Part shown: positions 1 through 7,098 of the stretch, piece after piece | Layout of the letters: the number at the start of each line of letters is the position of its first letter | Numbering within the stretch: position 1 is the first letter of the stretch | Source of the DNA: Siccirubricoccus soli | GTDB lineage: Bacteria; Pseudomonadota; Alphaproteobacteria; Acetobacterales; Acetobacteraceae | Reading direction: 5' to 3' | Assembly: GCF_024178315.1 (NCBI RefSeq) | Contig: NZ_JAMZIK010000106.1 | Coordinates: 1-35,305 of the forward strand | DNA: 35,305 nt | The notes under the pieces: generated by a model | Seen by the model: the letters and a program-made list of their open reading frames with translations, nothing else | Database searches by the model: none | What the model was told of the DNA's origin: nothing | Translations under genes and position numbers: made by a program

Positions 1-266
1 GCGCGCAGCAGGCGCTGCCAGAGCCCGGCATGGGTCAGGCGGCGGAAGCAGCGGGAGACGGTGTCCGGCTTGCCGAAGGCGGGCGGCAGGGCGCGCCAGG
101 GCTCGGCGCTGCAGGCGAGGTGGAAGATGGCGTCCATCCGCTGGCGGAGTTCCGGGATGGGACGGCCGGGGCCGGAGCGGCGGAGGACGTAAGGCGCGAG
201 GGCCAGTCATTCCTCGTCGCTCATCGGCTGCCAGGGGCGGCTGGGGGTGTGGCGGTGGGGGACCAT
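1..266 (-). pseudogene. IS5-family transposase N-terminus, with in-frame stop, cut by window edge
   Basis: Read on the minus strand from ATG at 264-266, which is preceded by a good ribosome site (GGAGGCGAAGG). The product begins like an IS5-group transposase: a WQPMSDEE stretch, then LALAPYVLRR, GRPIPELRQRMDAIF, EPWRALPPAFGKPDTVSR and FRRLTHAGLW. This matches the N-terminal DUF4096-type domain of these transposases. A TGA stop (207-209) sits between SDEE and LALAPYV, where the family normally has a Trp (TGG), so one transition explains the break. The catalytic DDE part would lie to the left of the window. The copy is therefore probably inactive. The outer end of the element could not be located. 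Family call firm, pseudogene call likely. Confidence 0.75.
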
Positions 267-1006
267 CCTTCGCCTCCGTGTTGATCGGAACATAACACGA
301 ACATTCGCCGCGGCGCAAGGAAGCCATGGCGGACGAAGCCGGGACCCGGCCTGGGACAGCCGCACACCTGCCAGAGGCGGCGAGCCGCGCCACAGGAGTG
401 ACCCAGGCGGCTCATGCCGGCCGCGCGAATGCTGACCGACCTCGGTCCATAGGCGCGCAGCCAGCATGCCCTCGATCCCGGCGCGGCCGTCACCCCAACC
501 CGGCGCGATGCCGGCCCGGAGGTCCAGACTTTCCGAGCCGGATCCTGCCCGCGAATGCCACCCGGCCATGGCCGGGGCCGGCGAGCGACGCCGCCCGGCC
601 CGCGGGTACCGAGAAGCGACCCGCCCCTGGCCAGGCCGGCGCCCGTCGATCCTGCCCCGGCCGGCTTGGCCGCTATCGATAACTTCAGGTGGTGTCGTTC
701 GTGGCTTACGCCTATTCTCGGTTGTGCATGCGCCGGCCCAGCCAGGGCGCCAGGCGCGCCACATCCCCGTCGCCGGCGCGCCGTAGGCGTCGGCCGTCCT
801 GAGTTTCTTCAACTCACGGATGCTTCAACCGCCTCACCGAAGCGTGGCCTTTCCGAAACATTTCAAATCGGCAATTCGTTGTCGGCACCACCACCAACGC
901 TGCGGTTGAAGCATCAGGAGTGGAAGAAGTGGGGAGGCAATACGCGCCCCGCATGCCCCTGCTTGTGCCCGCCGCAGCACCCGATTGGCAGCAGAGGGAT
1001 GCGGCA
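267..1006. other. Long intergenic stretch without a convincing gene
   Basis: No frame here has recognisable protein character; the overlapping frames are Arg/Pro/Ala-rich products of high GC. It contains a perfect palindrome at 561-576 (CCCGGCCATGGCCGGG), a small hairpin at 434-447 (GACCGA / TCGGTC), a hairpin at 801-815 (GAGTT / AACTC), and the inverted repeat listed separately. The left part may include the end of the insertion sequence. The segment 840-900 is the least GC-rich part and is the likely promoter zone for the deacetylase. Confidence 0.5.
819..915. repeat. Perfect 14-bp inverted repeat upstream of the deacetylase
   Basis: GATGCTTCAACCGC (819-832) and its exact complement GCGGTTGAAGCATC (902-915) enclose 69 nt that include the less GC-rich promoter-like stretch. 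The right arm abuts AGGAG at 916-920. It could be a regulator-binding pair, an mRNA fold, or the ends of a small lost element. Confidence 0.6.
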
Positions 1007-2032
1007 ATGCTGAAGGAGCGACTGCCCAGGACGGTCACGCGCATGCTTCGCGCCTGCGGGGCCATGCCCGCCATGCGCCGGTGGCTGGGAGGCCAGGGGC
1101 TGATCGTCATGCTGCACGAGGTGCAGGACGACCCGGCCGCCGAGCTGAACACCGGCTGCCCGCCGGAGACGCTGGACTGGATGATCCGCTGGCTCCGCGC
1201 CGAGGGCTGGGACTTCGTCAGCATGGACGAGGCGCGCCAGCGGCTGGCCTCCGGCCGCCGTGGCGACGGGCGCTTCGTCACCCTCACCTTCGATGACGGC
1301 TTCCGCGACACCATGACGCATGCCCTGCCGGTGCTGGAGCGGCACCAGGTGCCGCTGACCTGCTACGTGCCGACCGCGGCGGTGAACCGGGAGATGTATT
1401 CCTGGTGGCTCGGGCTGCGGGCGCTGTTCCTGCGCCACGATGCGGTGGAGATCGAGGCGCTGGGCAAGCGGTTCGACTGCCCGGATGCGGTACGGAAGCG
1501 GGAGGCGCTGTCCGAGGCGAGCTGGTGGGTGCATTTCGACTACCGGCGGAAGCACGCGCTGCGGCCGACCTTCGCGCGCTACGGCATCTGCCTGCGCGGC
1601 CTGAACGAACGCTACTTCCTGCAGGAGGAGGAGCTGCGGCGCTTTGCGCAGCATCCGCTGGTGACGATCGGCGGGCATACCACCAGCCACGCCGCGGTGG
1701 CGGTGCTGGAGGAGGATGCGGCGGCCGGGGAGATCGCCGAGAACCGGACCTACCTGCAGAACCTGCTGGACTCCCCGGTGGAGCATTTCGCCTACCCCTA
1801 TGGCGATCCGCGGGCCTGCGGCACGCGGGATGCGGGGCTGGCGGAGCTGGCGGGTTACCGGACGGCGGTGGCGACGGTGGACGGGCCGGTCTCAGGCGAG
1901 AGCCCGCATATGTACCTGCTGCCGCGCGTCGCCGCGCCCATCGAGATCGACCCGGTGGCCTTCGATGGCCGGGTGAGCGGCGTCTATCGCCATGGCGCCG
2001 ACCTGCTGCGGAAGCTCGGCGTGATGGGCTGA
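1007..2032 (+). CDS. Polysaccharide deacetylase (carbohydrate esterase 4 / NodB-like)
   Basis: A hydrolase that removes acetyl groups from N- or O-acetylated polysaccharide, probably acting on a surface glycan. The CE4 motifs are clear: TFDDGF with Asp96-Asp97, the HTTSH motif with His224 and His228 (metal ligands with Asp97), and AYPYGDP further on. A wide insertion between the first two motifs carries WWLGLRALF and RRKHALRPTF, as in NodB-like deacetylases of exopolysaccharide loci. Length is 341 residues from ATG 1007, preceded by AGAGGG. Upstream in-frame starts GTG 920 and ATG 953 cannot be excluded. No clear signal peptide is seen with this start, so it may be cytoplasmic. It stands alone, converging on the hydrolase gene, but lies near two polysaccharide operons. 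Substrate unknown. Confidence 0.85.
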   Translation: MLKERLPRTVTRMLRACGAMPAMRRWLGGQGLIVMLHEVQDDPAAELNTGCPPETLDWMIRWLRAEGWDFVSMDEARQRLASGRRGDGRFVTLTFDDGFRDTMTHALPVLERHQVPLTCYVPTAAVNREMYSWWLGLRALFLRHDAVEIEALGKRFDCPDAVRKREALSEASWWVHFDYRRKHALRPTFARYGICLRGLNERYFLQEEELRRFAQHPLVTIGGHTTSHAAVAVLEEDAAAGEIAENRTYLQNLLDSPVEHFAYPYGDPRACGTRDAGLAELAGYRTAVATVDGPVSGESPHMYLLPRVAAPIEIDPVAFDGRVSGVYRHGADLLRKLGVMG

Positions 2033-2241
2033 GCCGCGGCGACGGCCCTGGCGACCGGCCCGGGGGCGGCGGCTGGGGCATCGGCCGGGCCGGATCGGGC
2101 GCCCTGCCGCTACCGGCGCGGCACATGCGGCCGGGTGGTCCGCGGGCGCGTGGCGGACGGCCCGCCGCCGAGTGCCCTGCCCGCGAAGTTCACCGGATCT
2201 CGAGCGAAGGGAGCGGGCGAGCAGGCCACTCGGATGGAGGA

Positions 2242-2290
2242 CCGGTGTCCCGCTTCCGGGGTCCGCGGGACTCCGGAACCGGGACACCGG
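2242..2290. terminator. Long hairpin between convergent genes
   Basis: Arms 2242-2264 and 2268-2290 pair at 21 of 23 positions around a GCG loop. It lies between the deacetylase stop (2032) and the stop of the hydrolase (2300), so it could stop transcription from both sides. There is no T-run, so classical intrinsic termination is uncertain. Confidence 0.6.
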
Positions 2291-2299
2291 CGCATGGTG

Positions 2300-4264
2300 C
2301 TACAGCCCGACCTCGTGCCGCGGCGCGCCCCAATTCGCCGCGGCCGCCACGCAGCGCGGCACATCCTCCTCCAGCATCAGCCGCTCCGCCACCAGCGCCT
2401 GCGCGGACGCGGCGATGGCGGCGACATAGCCCTCGGCGGTGCCATAGCGCGCCTGCACGGAAGGGCGCGGATCGCCGGTGGCGAGGCGCTCCGCCTCGGT
2501 GTCCGGGAAGGGGATGGTGCTGCCGGTGTATTCGTGCAGCGCCCCGGCGCCATGGAAGCGGGCGCGGAGGTTCCAGGCGGTGTAGGTGGCGAGCGGCGCG
2601 GCAACCATCGGGGCGCGGACACCGCCGAGGTCGTTGCCATCGGCATCGGTCGCGGGCAGCAGCACCGTGTAGCCGGTGGCGTCGGCGAGGCGTGGCGGGA
2701 GCTGCGTCATCACCCCGTTCTCGATGCCGTGGTCGAACAGCTCGAAGCGGCTCGGCGATTGCGGCAGCGCCACGCCCGGGATGGCGGGGAAGCGGGCGCG
2801 CCATGCCTCGAAGCCGAGCGCGGTGCCGTCGCTGCGACGGGGCATGCGGCTTTCGGGCGGGGGCGTGCCATGGGTGGCCCAGGCATCCAGCGCATCCAGC
2901 AGGGCGCGGAAGAGCATGCTGGTGGCGACGACATTCTCCGGATTGGCGAAGGGGCCGCGGGCGGGCCGGCCCATGCGTGGATTCGCCGCGTGCTGGCTGC
3001 TGCACCAATGGTAGATGCGGACAGTGTCGGGCTGCGGCAGGTCCTCGCCGGTGGTGGTGCTGTGCACCAGGCTGCCGCGGCGCTGCCAGTATTCCGTCGC
3101 GCTCTGGCTGTGCAGCACCAGCGGGTCGGTCTGCGGGCGCTTCAGGATGGCGTCGGTGCGGCCGGTCAGGTGGTCGGTGGTCTCGGCATAGCTGAAGGGG
3201 AAGGCGTCGGCCGGGTTGTCGTGGTCCTCATAGTGCTGGCCGGCGGGGACGGTGAGGTTGCCGAAGCGGCCGGTGAAGAGCCGGCCGGCGCCGGCGACAT
3301 GCGGCATCAGCCCGTCGAAGACGCGGCGGCCTGCGGTGTCCGCGTTGAAGCCGTGATAGAGGAAGTCCCGGATCGCGCGGCCGGTCTGGCTGCGGCCGAA
3401 GCCATAGGCCTTCTCCACCGCGCCGTGCAGCGGGTTGGCGGGCGCCTCGGCATGGCGCAGCCAGGACACGGCGTCGCGCACCGCGGCATGGCCGAGGCCG
3501 AGGACCAGCGGCGCCTCCGCCTCCCAGACCAGCTCATGGATCCAGCCGGGGCGGAAGCCGGCCGGCATGTGGATATGGGTGCGGGAGGGGGCGATGATGG
3601 AATCGCGGCCGAAGACCTCGAGGCCCATGCCCGTCTCGTAGCGGCCGAAGCACCACTCGGCTTGCGGCACCTCCTCGCGCGCGTCCCAGGGGTAGCGGCG
3701 GCGGGTCAGGGTGGCGCGGCCGCCCTCGACGGCGGGGGGCGCGTAGGTGGAGGTATAGACGCCGAGCGGGAAGGTGTTCACGCCCTCCTGGCCGATGAAC
3801 TCGGCGCGGGCGAGGCCGCGGATGCCTGGCAGCTTCGGCACGTCCAGCAGCACGCGGCCATTGCCGGCGAGCAGATCGCCCTGCCAGGCGCCCCAGACGA
3901 TGCTGTAGCCGCGGCGCATCAGGAAGCCGTTGCCGGCATGCTCCGGCGCCAGCGGGGTGTTGGAGGCGGCGGCGTCGTTGAAATACTGCAGGCAGCGCTT
4001 GTTGCCGCGGTTGCCCCAGTCGAAGAACAGGCGGCGATTGCCGCGGGTGAGGTCCACCGGCTTCAGGATCTGCAGGTCGCCGGCGAAGCGGATGCGGCCA
4101 TCCGGGCCGGTGGGGGCGAGGTGCAGGTCGGTGATCGGGGCGTTGCGCGGGTCGCGCGGGTCCACCGCGTAGTGCAGGCGGCCGAGCAGCAGCTCATAGG
4201 CGCCGGTGGCGTCGAATTCCTGGCCGCCGGCGAAGGGCAGCCTTTCCAGCAGCTCGAATTCCAT
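2300..4264 (-). CDS. Alpha/beta hydrolase domain-containing protein, function unknown
   Basis: A 654-residue protein starting at ATG 4264 with a strong ribosome site (GGAGGGAG, 4 nt upstream). It looks like the large 'alpha/beta hydrolase domain' family (PF20091 type) annotated in many proteobacteria. Visible features are a beta-rich N-terminal half and a nucleophile-elbow-like segment, YGFGRSQTGRAIRDFL, centred on Ser292. HYEDHDNPADAF and WCSSQHAANP follow. Ser292 is the presumed nucleophile; I could not assign the acid and His with certainty. No signal peptide is visible at this start. It is monocistronic, separated from the glycosyltransferase upstream by 324 bp of palindromic DNA. Likely an esterase-like enzyme, substrate unknown. 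The frame runs upstream to 4477 but that part is Arg-rich and poor. Confidence 0.8.
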   Translation of the reverse strand: MEFELLERLPFAGGQEFDATGAYELLLGRLHYAVDPRDPRNAPITDLHLAPTGPDGRIRFAGDLQILKPVDLTRGNRRLFFDWGNRGNKRCLQYFNDAAASNTPLAPEHAGNGFLMRRGYSIVWGAWQGDLLAGNGRVLLDVPKLPGIRGLARAEFIGQEGVNTFPLGVYTSTYAPPAVEGGRATLTRRRYPWDAREEVPQAEWCFGRYETGMGLEVFGRDSIIAPSRTHIHMPAGFRPGWIHELVWEAEAPLVLGLGHAAVRDAVSWLRHAEAPANPLHGAVEKAYGFGRSQTGRAIRDFLYHGFNADTAGRRVFDGLMPHVAGAGRLFTGRFGNLTVPAGQHYEDHDNPADAFPFSYAETTDHLTGRTDAILKRPQTDPLVLHSQSATEYWQRRGSLVHSTTTGEDLPQPDTVRIYHWCSSQHAANPRMGRPARGPFANPENVVATSMLFRALLDALDAWATHGTPPPESRMPRRSDGTALGFEAWRARFPAIPGVALPQSPSRFELFDHGIENGVMTQLPPRLADATGYTVLLPATDADGNDLGGVRAPMVAAPLATYTAWNLRARFHGAGALHEYTGSTIPFPDTEAERLATGDPRPSVQARYGTAEGYVAAIAASAQALVAERLMLEEDVPRCVAAAANWGAPRHEVGL

Positions 4265-4335
4265 CGCTCCCTCCCTGCGGGCGCGCCCCTGGCGCCTTCG
4301 ATGGCGCCGGGTGCAGCGCCAGCAACGGCCATGCG

Positions 4336-4409
4336 GCGGACAGCGTGTCAAGGACTTCGCCACGCGTGGCGCGGTGCAGCTGCGCGGCATCCTCAACACG
4401 CTGTCCCGC
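4336..4409. repeat. Nested inverted repeat
   Basis: Left arm 4336-4354 (GCGGACAGCGTGTCAAGGA) pairs with right arm 4390-4409 with one bulged base and G-T/A-C exceptions near the inner end. The 12-bp palindrome GCCACGCGTGGC lies inside. The segment CGTGTCAAGGAC recurs in the left arm of the large fold at 14796-14909, which may mean a common origin. Confidence 0.5.
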
Positions 4410-4496
4410 CGAATGGCGCCCGGGGCGGTGCGGCGCCACAAGCGCGGGCTACGCCTTCGCTGAGCGAGACCGGGCAACCGGATCTCCCGATACCTA

Positions 4497-4586
4497 GCGC
4501 GGCTTTGCCGCGGCAGGCTGTGCTAGATGCCGGCCGCCAGCGACTCCCCCAGGGCCCCCGCAGCGTTGCGCAGCAACGTCGCGGGG
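4497..4586 (-). repeat. Composite palindromic repeat, copy 1 (minus orientation)
   Basis: Read on the minus strand: hairpin H1 (4556-4586) is CCCC-GCGA-CGTTGC-TGC-GCAACG-CTGC-GGGG. A GGGGGAGTC segment follows. H3 (4498-4512) is CGCGGC / GCCGCG around a three-base loop. The order is the same as in the copies at 12345 and 21502, and the H1 stem bases differ in a paired fashion (see findings). Confidence 0.65.
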
Positions 4587-4588
4587 AT

Positions 4589-5731
4589 CTAGAGGCGGTG
4601 CAGCCGTGCGGCCAGCGCGTCATGCGCGGCCGCCACCTCAGCGGCATAGCGCAGCGCCAGCAGGCGGGAGGCGCGGCGCAGGCCATGGCGGAACGCCACG
4701 CTCGCCAGATACTCCCGCATCAGCGCGACCATCGCCGGCGCGTCCGGCGCGGAATGGCCGGGATGCTCGGCCGGCAGCCCGGCGAAGGCGTCCCGCGTGC
4801 CGAGCACCGGCCTACCATAGGCCAGGGCCTCCACCGTCTTGATCTTGAGGCCGGTGCCGCCCGTCATCGGGTTCAGCACGCAGTCCACCGCATCGTAGAA
4901 CCCGGCCACATCCGCCACCTCCGGCATGCGCACCGGGTTGCTGGGCAGCAGCAGCTCGGGGCGGCGGAGGATGCGGCCGGCGATCAGCCAGGGCAGCGGG
5001 CGGTCGCCGAAGGCGGCCTCCAGCGCCGCGACGGAGGCGGCGTTCCACGGGTTGGCGCTGCCGAGATAGCCGAAGCGGTGCTGCGGCGCCGCCGCCTCCG
5101 GCGCCGTCAGGAAGCGCAGCGGCGGCATATGGCCGACCACCGCCACCGGCCGCGCGCTGCGCTGGCGCAGCACTCCTGCCTCCTCCGCCTGGATGGCGAG
5201 GACGAGATCGGCGCGGTCGAGCCCCCTGCCCTCCTCCGCCGCCGAGGTGAAGAACCAGGAGGGGTCGAGGCCGAGCGCCCGGGCGGCGAGGTGCCGGTCG
5301 CCGAACAGATCATGCGTGTCGAGGATGCGAAAGCAGTCCGGCACCGCCTCCAGCACCGCCGACATCCAGACGTAGTTCACCAGCACCGCATCGTAGCGCC
5401 AGGCGCGCCACAGCGCGGCGACACGCTCGACCAGGGAAGGGGCGCACCAATCGTCGAGGCCCCAGAGGCCGGGATGCGACATGCGGCCGGTCGGCACCGG
5501 CGACTCCACATGCAGGGCGTGCCAGAACCCCGCCATGGCGGCGCGCTGCGGCGGGCTCAGCCCCTCGGTGGCGTAGTAGAGGAAATCGCAGATCACGCCG
5601 CGCTGCATCAGCGCCGCGCCCAGCGCCTGGATGCGCGCGGAATTGCCCTGGTCCGCGGGGTGGGAGGGGATGGGCGAGACCACCAGCAGCCGCGGCGCCC
5701 GCCGCCCTGGCTGCGGTGCCCCGCTCACCAC
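4589..5731 (-). CDS. Glycosyltransferase, GT4/GT1-like fold (GT-B)
   Basis: A 380-residue retaining-type glycosyltransferase expected to add a sugar from an activated donor during surface polysaccharide assembly in the cytoplasm. The N-terminal domain has LLVVSPIPSHPADQGNSAR, typical of the GT-B acceptor domain with a Gly/Asn-rich loop. The C-terminal donor domain has FGYLGSANPWNAAS and PMTGGTGLKIKTVEALAYG followed by RPVLGT; the Glu in KTVEALAYG is the usual donor-binding Glu. Start is GTG 5731 with GAGGTGA just upstream. The start overlaps the stop (TGA 5725-5727) of the upstream unknown gene, so translation is probably coupled. It is the last gene of the minus polysaccharide operon. Donor and acceptor are unknown. 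Confidence 0.85.
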   Translation of the reverse strand: MVSGAPQPGRRAPRLLVVSPIPSHPADQGNSARIQALGAALMQRGVICDFLYYATEGLSPPQRAAMAGFWHALHVESPVPTGRMSHPGLWGLDDWCAPSLVERVAALWRAWRYDAVLVNYVWMSAVLEAVPDCFRILDTHDLFGDRHLAARALGLDPSWFFTSAAEEGRGLDRADLVLAIQAEEAGVLRQRSARPVAVVGHMPPLRFLTAPEAAAPQHRFGYLGSANPWNAASVAALEAAFGDRPLPWLIAGRILRRPELLLPSNPVRMPEVADVAGFYDAVDCVLNPMTGGTGLKIKTVEALAYGRPVLGTRDAFAGLPAEHPGHSAPDAPAMVALMREYLASVAFRHGLRRASRLLALRYAAEVAAAHDALAARLHRL

Positions 5732-6651
5732 GTCACCTCAAGGCCGAGCAGCGCCGGGGCCGGGCCCGGCAGGGTGGCGAGGCCCAGCACCTCGGCCGGG
5801 CCGCCGGCGAGCTCTGGCGTCGCCTCCAGCCGCATTGCGCCGTCCGGGTCCGGCACGGGCGTCGCCGCCAGGCGCCGGCCGCCGAGGAAGAGCACGGGCG
5901 GCGCCCCGCCGCGCAGCCGGACGGAAAGCCGCGCCGGGCCGCACGGCAGGCTGCCGAGCAGGATGCGCAGCCGGCCAGGCGATGCGAGCGGCAGGGCCTT
6001 CCCCGCCAGCGCCTGCGGCCCGTCATGCCAAAGCGCGGGGGCGGCCAGGGCGAGGCCCGGCCGCCCCGCCGCCTCCCGCAGCAGGGTCAGGCTGCCGAGG
6101 CGGGCGGAGATGCGCCGGCAACCGATGCGCCAGGGCCCGCCTGCCGCCGCCAGGGCGGCGCTGGCGGCCTCCAGCCGGTCCAGCACCTCGGCCAGCCGCG
6201 CCGCCGGCAGCAGCAGGTCGTACTGCTCCACCGCCTCGGCGGTGCCGGCCAGCAGCATGATCCGGCCGCGATCGGCGCCCGCCCAGCCGGCCTGGCCGGC
6301 GCGCAGCAGCGCCCAGGCGCCGCCCTGCCAGAGCGGCGCGAGGACGGGCGGCGGCGGGCCGGGCAGGCAGACCAGCCGGTCCCCCTCCCCGCCCCAGGCG
6401 GCCGGCGCCCCGGCCAGCAGCGCGGCATCGGTGGCGGCGTCGAAGCCGAAGGGCGGGCGGCGGCTTGTGGCATCGCGGAAACCGGCGAGCAGGGCGCGCT
6501 CCGCCGCCGGCAGCGCGGCCGCCTCGGCGACACCGCAGAGCGCCCCCGGCAGCCAGGGGAAGAGCCGTGCTTCCGGCAGGCCGAGATCGAGCAGGTGCGG
6601 CGGCGGCGCCATGCGGCGGAACAGCGCGGCGAGCAGGGGGGCGGCGCTCAT
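5725..6651 (-). CDS. Unknown protein of polysaccharide operon; start lies in a tandem-duplicated segment
   Basis: A 308-residue Ala/Gly/Leu-rich protein that I do not recognise. It starts at ATG 6651 (MSAAPLLAALFRRM) after GGGGGACGGA, overlapping an upstream micro-ORF stop as ATGA. The middle (residues about 50-200) is mixed alpha/beta with GRIMLLAGTAEAVEQYDLLLPAARLAEVL. The last third (about 200-308) looks beta-rich with repeated hydrophobic strands (LRILLGSL, RLSVRLRG, VLFLGGRRL) and ends LLGLEVTW. A jelly-roll-like C-terminal domain is possible. There is no signal peptide and no long membrane helix. It lies between two glycosyltransferases and overlaps the downstream one, which points to a role in polysaccharide synthesis or modification. 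The first ~36 codons are repeated four more times upstream. Confidence 0.65.
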   Translation of the reverse strand: MSAAPLLAALFRRMAPPPHLLDLGLPEARLFPWLPGALCGVAEAAALPAAERALLAGFRDATSRRPPFGFDAATDAALLAGAPAAWGGEGDRLVCLPGPPPPVLAPLWQGGAWALLRAGQAGWAGADRGRIMLLAGTAEAVEQYDLLLPAARLAEVLDRLEAASAALAAAGGPWRIGCRRISARLGSLTLLREAAGRPGLALAAPALWHDGPQALAGKALPLASPGRLRILLGSLPCGPARLSVRLRGGAPPVLFLGGRRLAATPVPDPDGAMRLEATPELAGGPAEVLGLATLPGPAPALLGLEVTW

Positions 6652-7098
6652 TCCGTCCCCCGCAGCCAGGGACGGCGCCGCGCTTCCGGCAGGCCCGGAC
6701 CAAGCAGCCATGGCGGCGGCGCCAACCGGCGGGCCGGCGCGGCGAGCAGGAACGCACCGATCATCCTACCCCTCCGCAGCCAGCGAAGGCGCCGTGCTTC
6801 CGGCAGACCGAGGTCGAACAGCCGCGGCGGCGGGCCATGCGGCGAACAGCGCAGCGAGCAGCGGCGTGGCGCTCATGCCACCCCGCAACCAGCGAAGGCG
6901 CCGTGGCTCCGGCAGGCCGAGATCGTGTAGCCGCAGCCGCGGCGCCGTGCGGCCGAACAGCGCGGCGACCAGTGGGATGGTGCTCAGGCCACCCCCGTAG
7001 CCAGGGAAGGCGCCGTGCTTCCGGCTGGCTGGTGCCGAGCAGCCGCGGCGGCAGCGCCAGCCGCGAATTGGGTGGCAAGCGGGGGACGCGGCGCTCAT
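6555..7098 (-). repeat. Five tandem ~112-bp copies of the 5' end of the unknown gene
   Basis: On the minus strand, equivalent start positions recur at 6651 (ATG), 6764 (ATG), 6876 (ATG), 6987 (CTG) and 7098 (ATG), spaced 113, 112, 111 and 111 bp. Each unit can be read, in one frame or another, as a peptide with the core LPEARxxPWLRG, preceded by about 20 similar residues. The first unit is the true N-terminus of the 5725-6651 gene. The 7098 copy begins as ATGA overlapping the upstream glycosyltransferase stop. The 6764 copy encodes a complete 38-residue ORF ending in TGA that overlaps the ATG of the real gene. The copy at 6876 carries a 1-nt deletion relative to the first, and the 7098 copy is also out of frame. 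The units have therefore diverged. Confidence 0.8.
6648..6764 (-). CDS. Micro-ORF in the repeat array, overlapping the next start
   Basis: A 38-residue reading frame from ATG 6764: MIGAFLLAAPARRLAPPP, then LPEARRRPWLRGTE. Its TGA overlaps the ATG of the 308-residue gene (ATGA). It aligns with residues 1-38 of that gene, so it is a duplicate of the gene start rather than an independent gene. It may be translated and pass ribosomes on to the main gene. No evidence of function beyond position. Confidence 0.35.
   Translation of the reverse strand: MIGAFLLAAPARRLAPPPWLLGPGLPEARRRPWLRGTE

Larger units (their letters stand above)
4265..4588. other. Intergenic region filled with palindromes
   Basis: No gene is seen. 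From left to right: hairpin GGCGCC / GGCGCC near 4289-4306; a 19/20-nt inverted repeat at 4336-4354 / 4390-4409 enclosing the palindrome GCCACGCGTGGC (4359-4370); and the minus-oriented copy of the three-hairpin composite repeat (4497-4586). These lie between the stop of the glycosyltransferase (4589) and the start of the hydrolase (4264), both on the minus strand. Confidence 0.6.

Noticed and set aside
207..812. Extended transposase frame upstream of ATG 266
   Set aside because: The upstream portion has no transposase character, and ATG 266 has a good ribosome site.
2135..2240. Possible small gene between the deacetylase and the terminator hairpin
   Set aside because: No frame with a ribosome site or protein-like composition.
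2135..7000. Very long open frame on the plus strand (over 1600 codons) opposite the hydrolase and glycosyltransferase genes
   Set aside because: It is a GC-rich antisense shadow: low-complexity Arg/Ala/Gly/His text, no motif, no ribosome site, while the minus strand has recognisable families throughout.
6555..7098. Tandem units as a possible CRISPR array
   Set aside because: Units are ~112 bp, coding-like, diverged along their whole length, with no short constant repeat and unique spacers.
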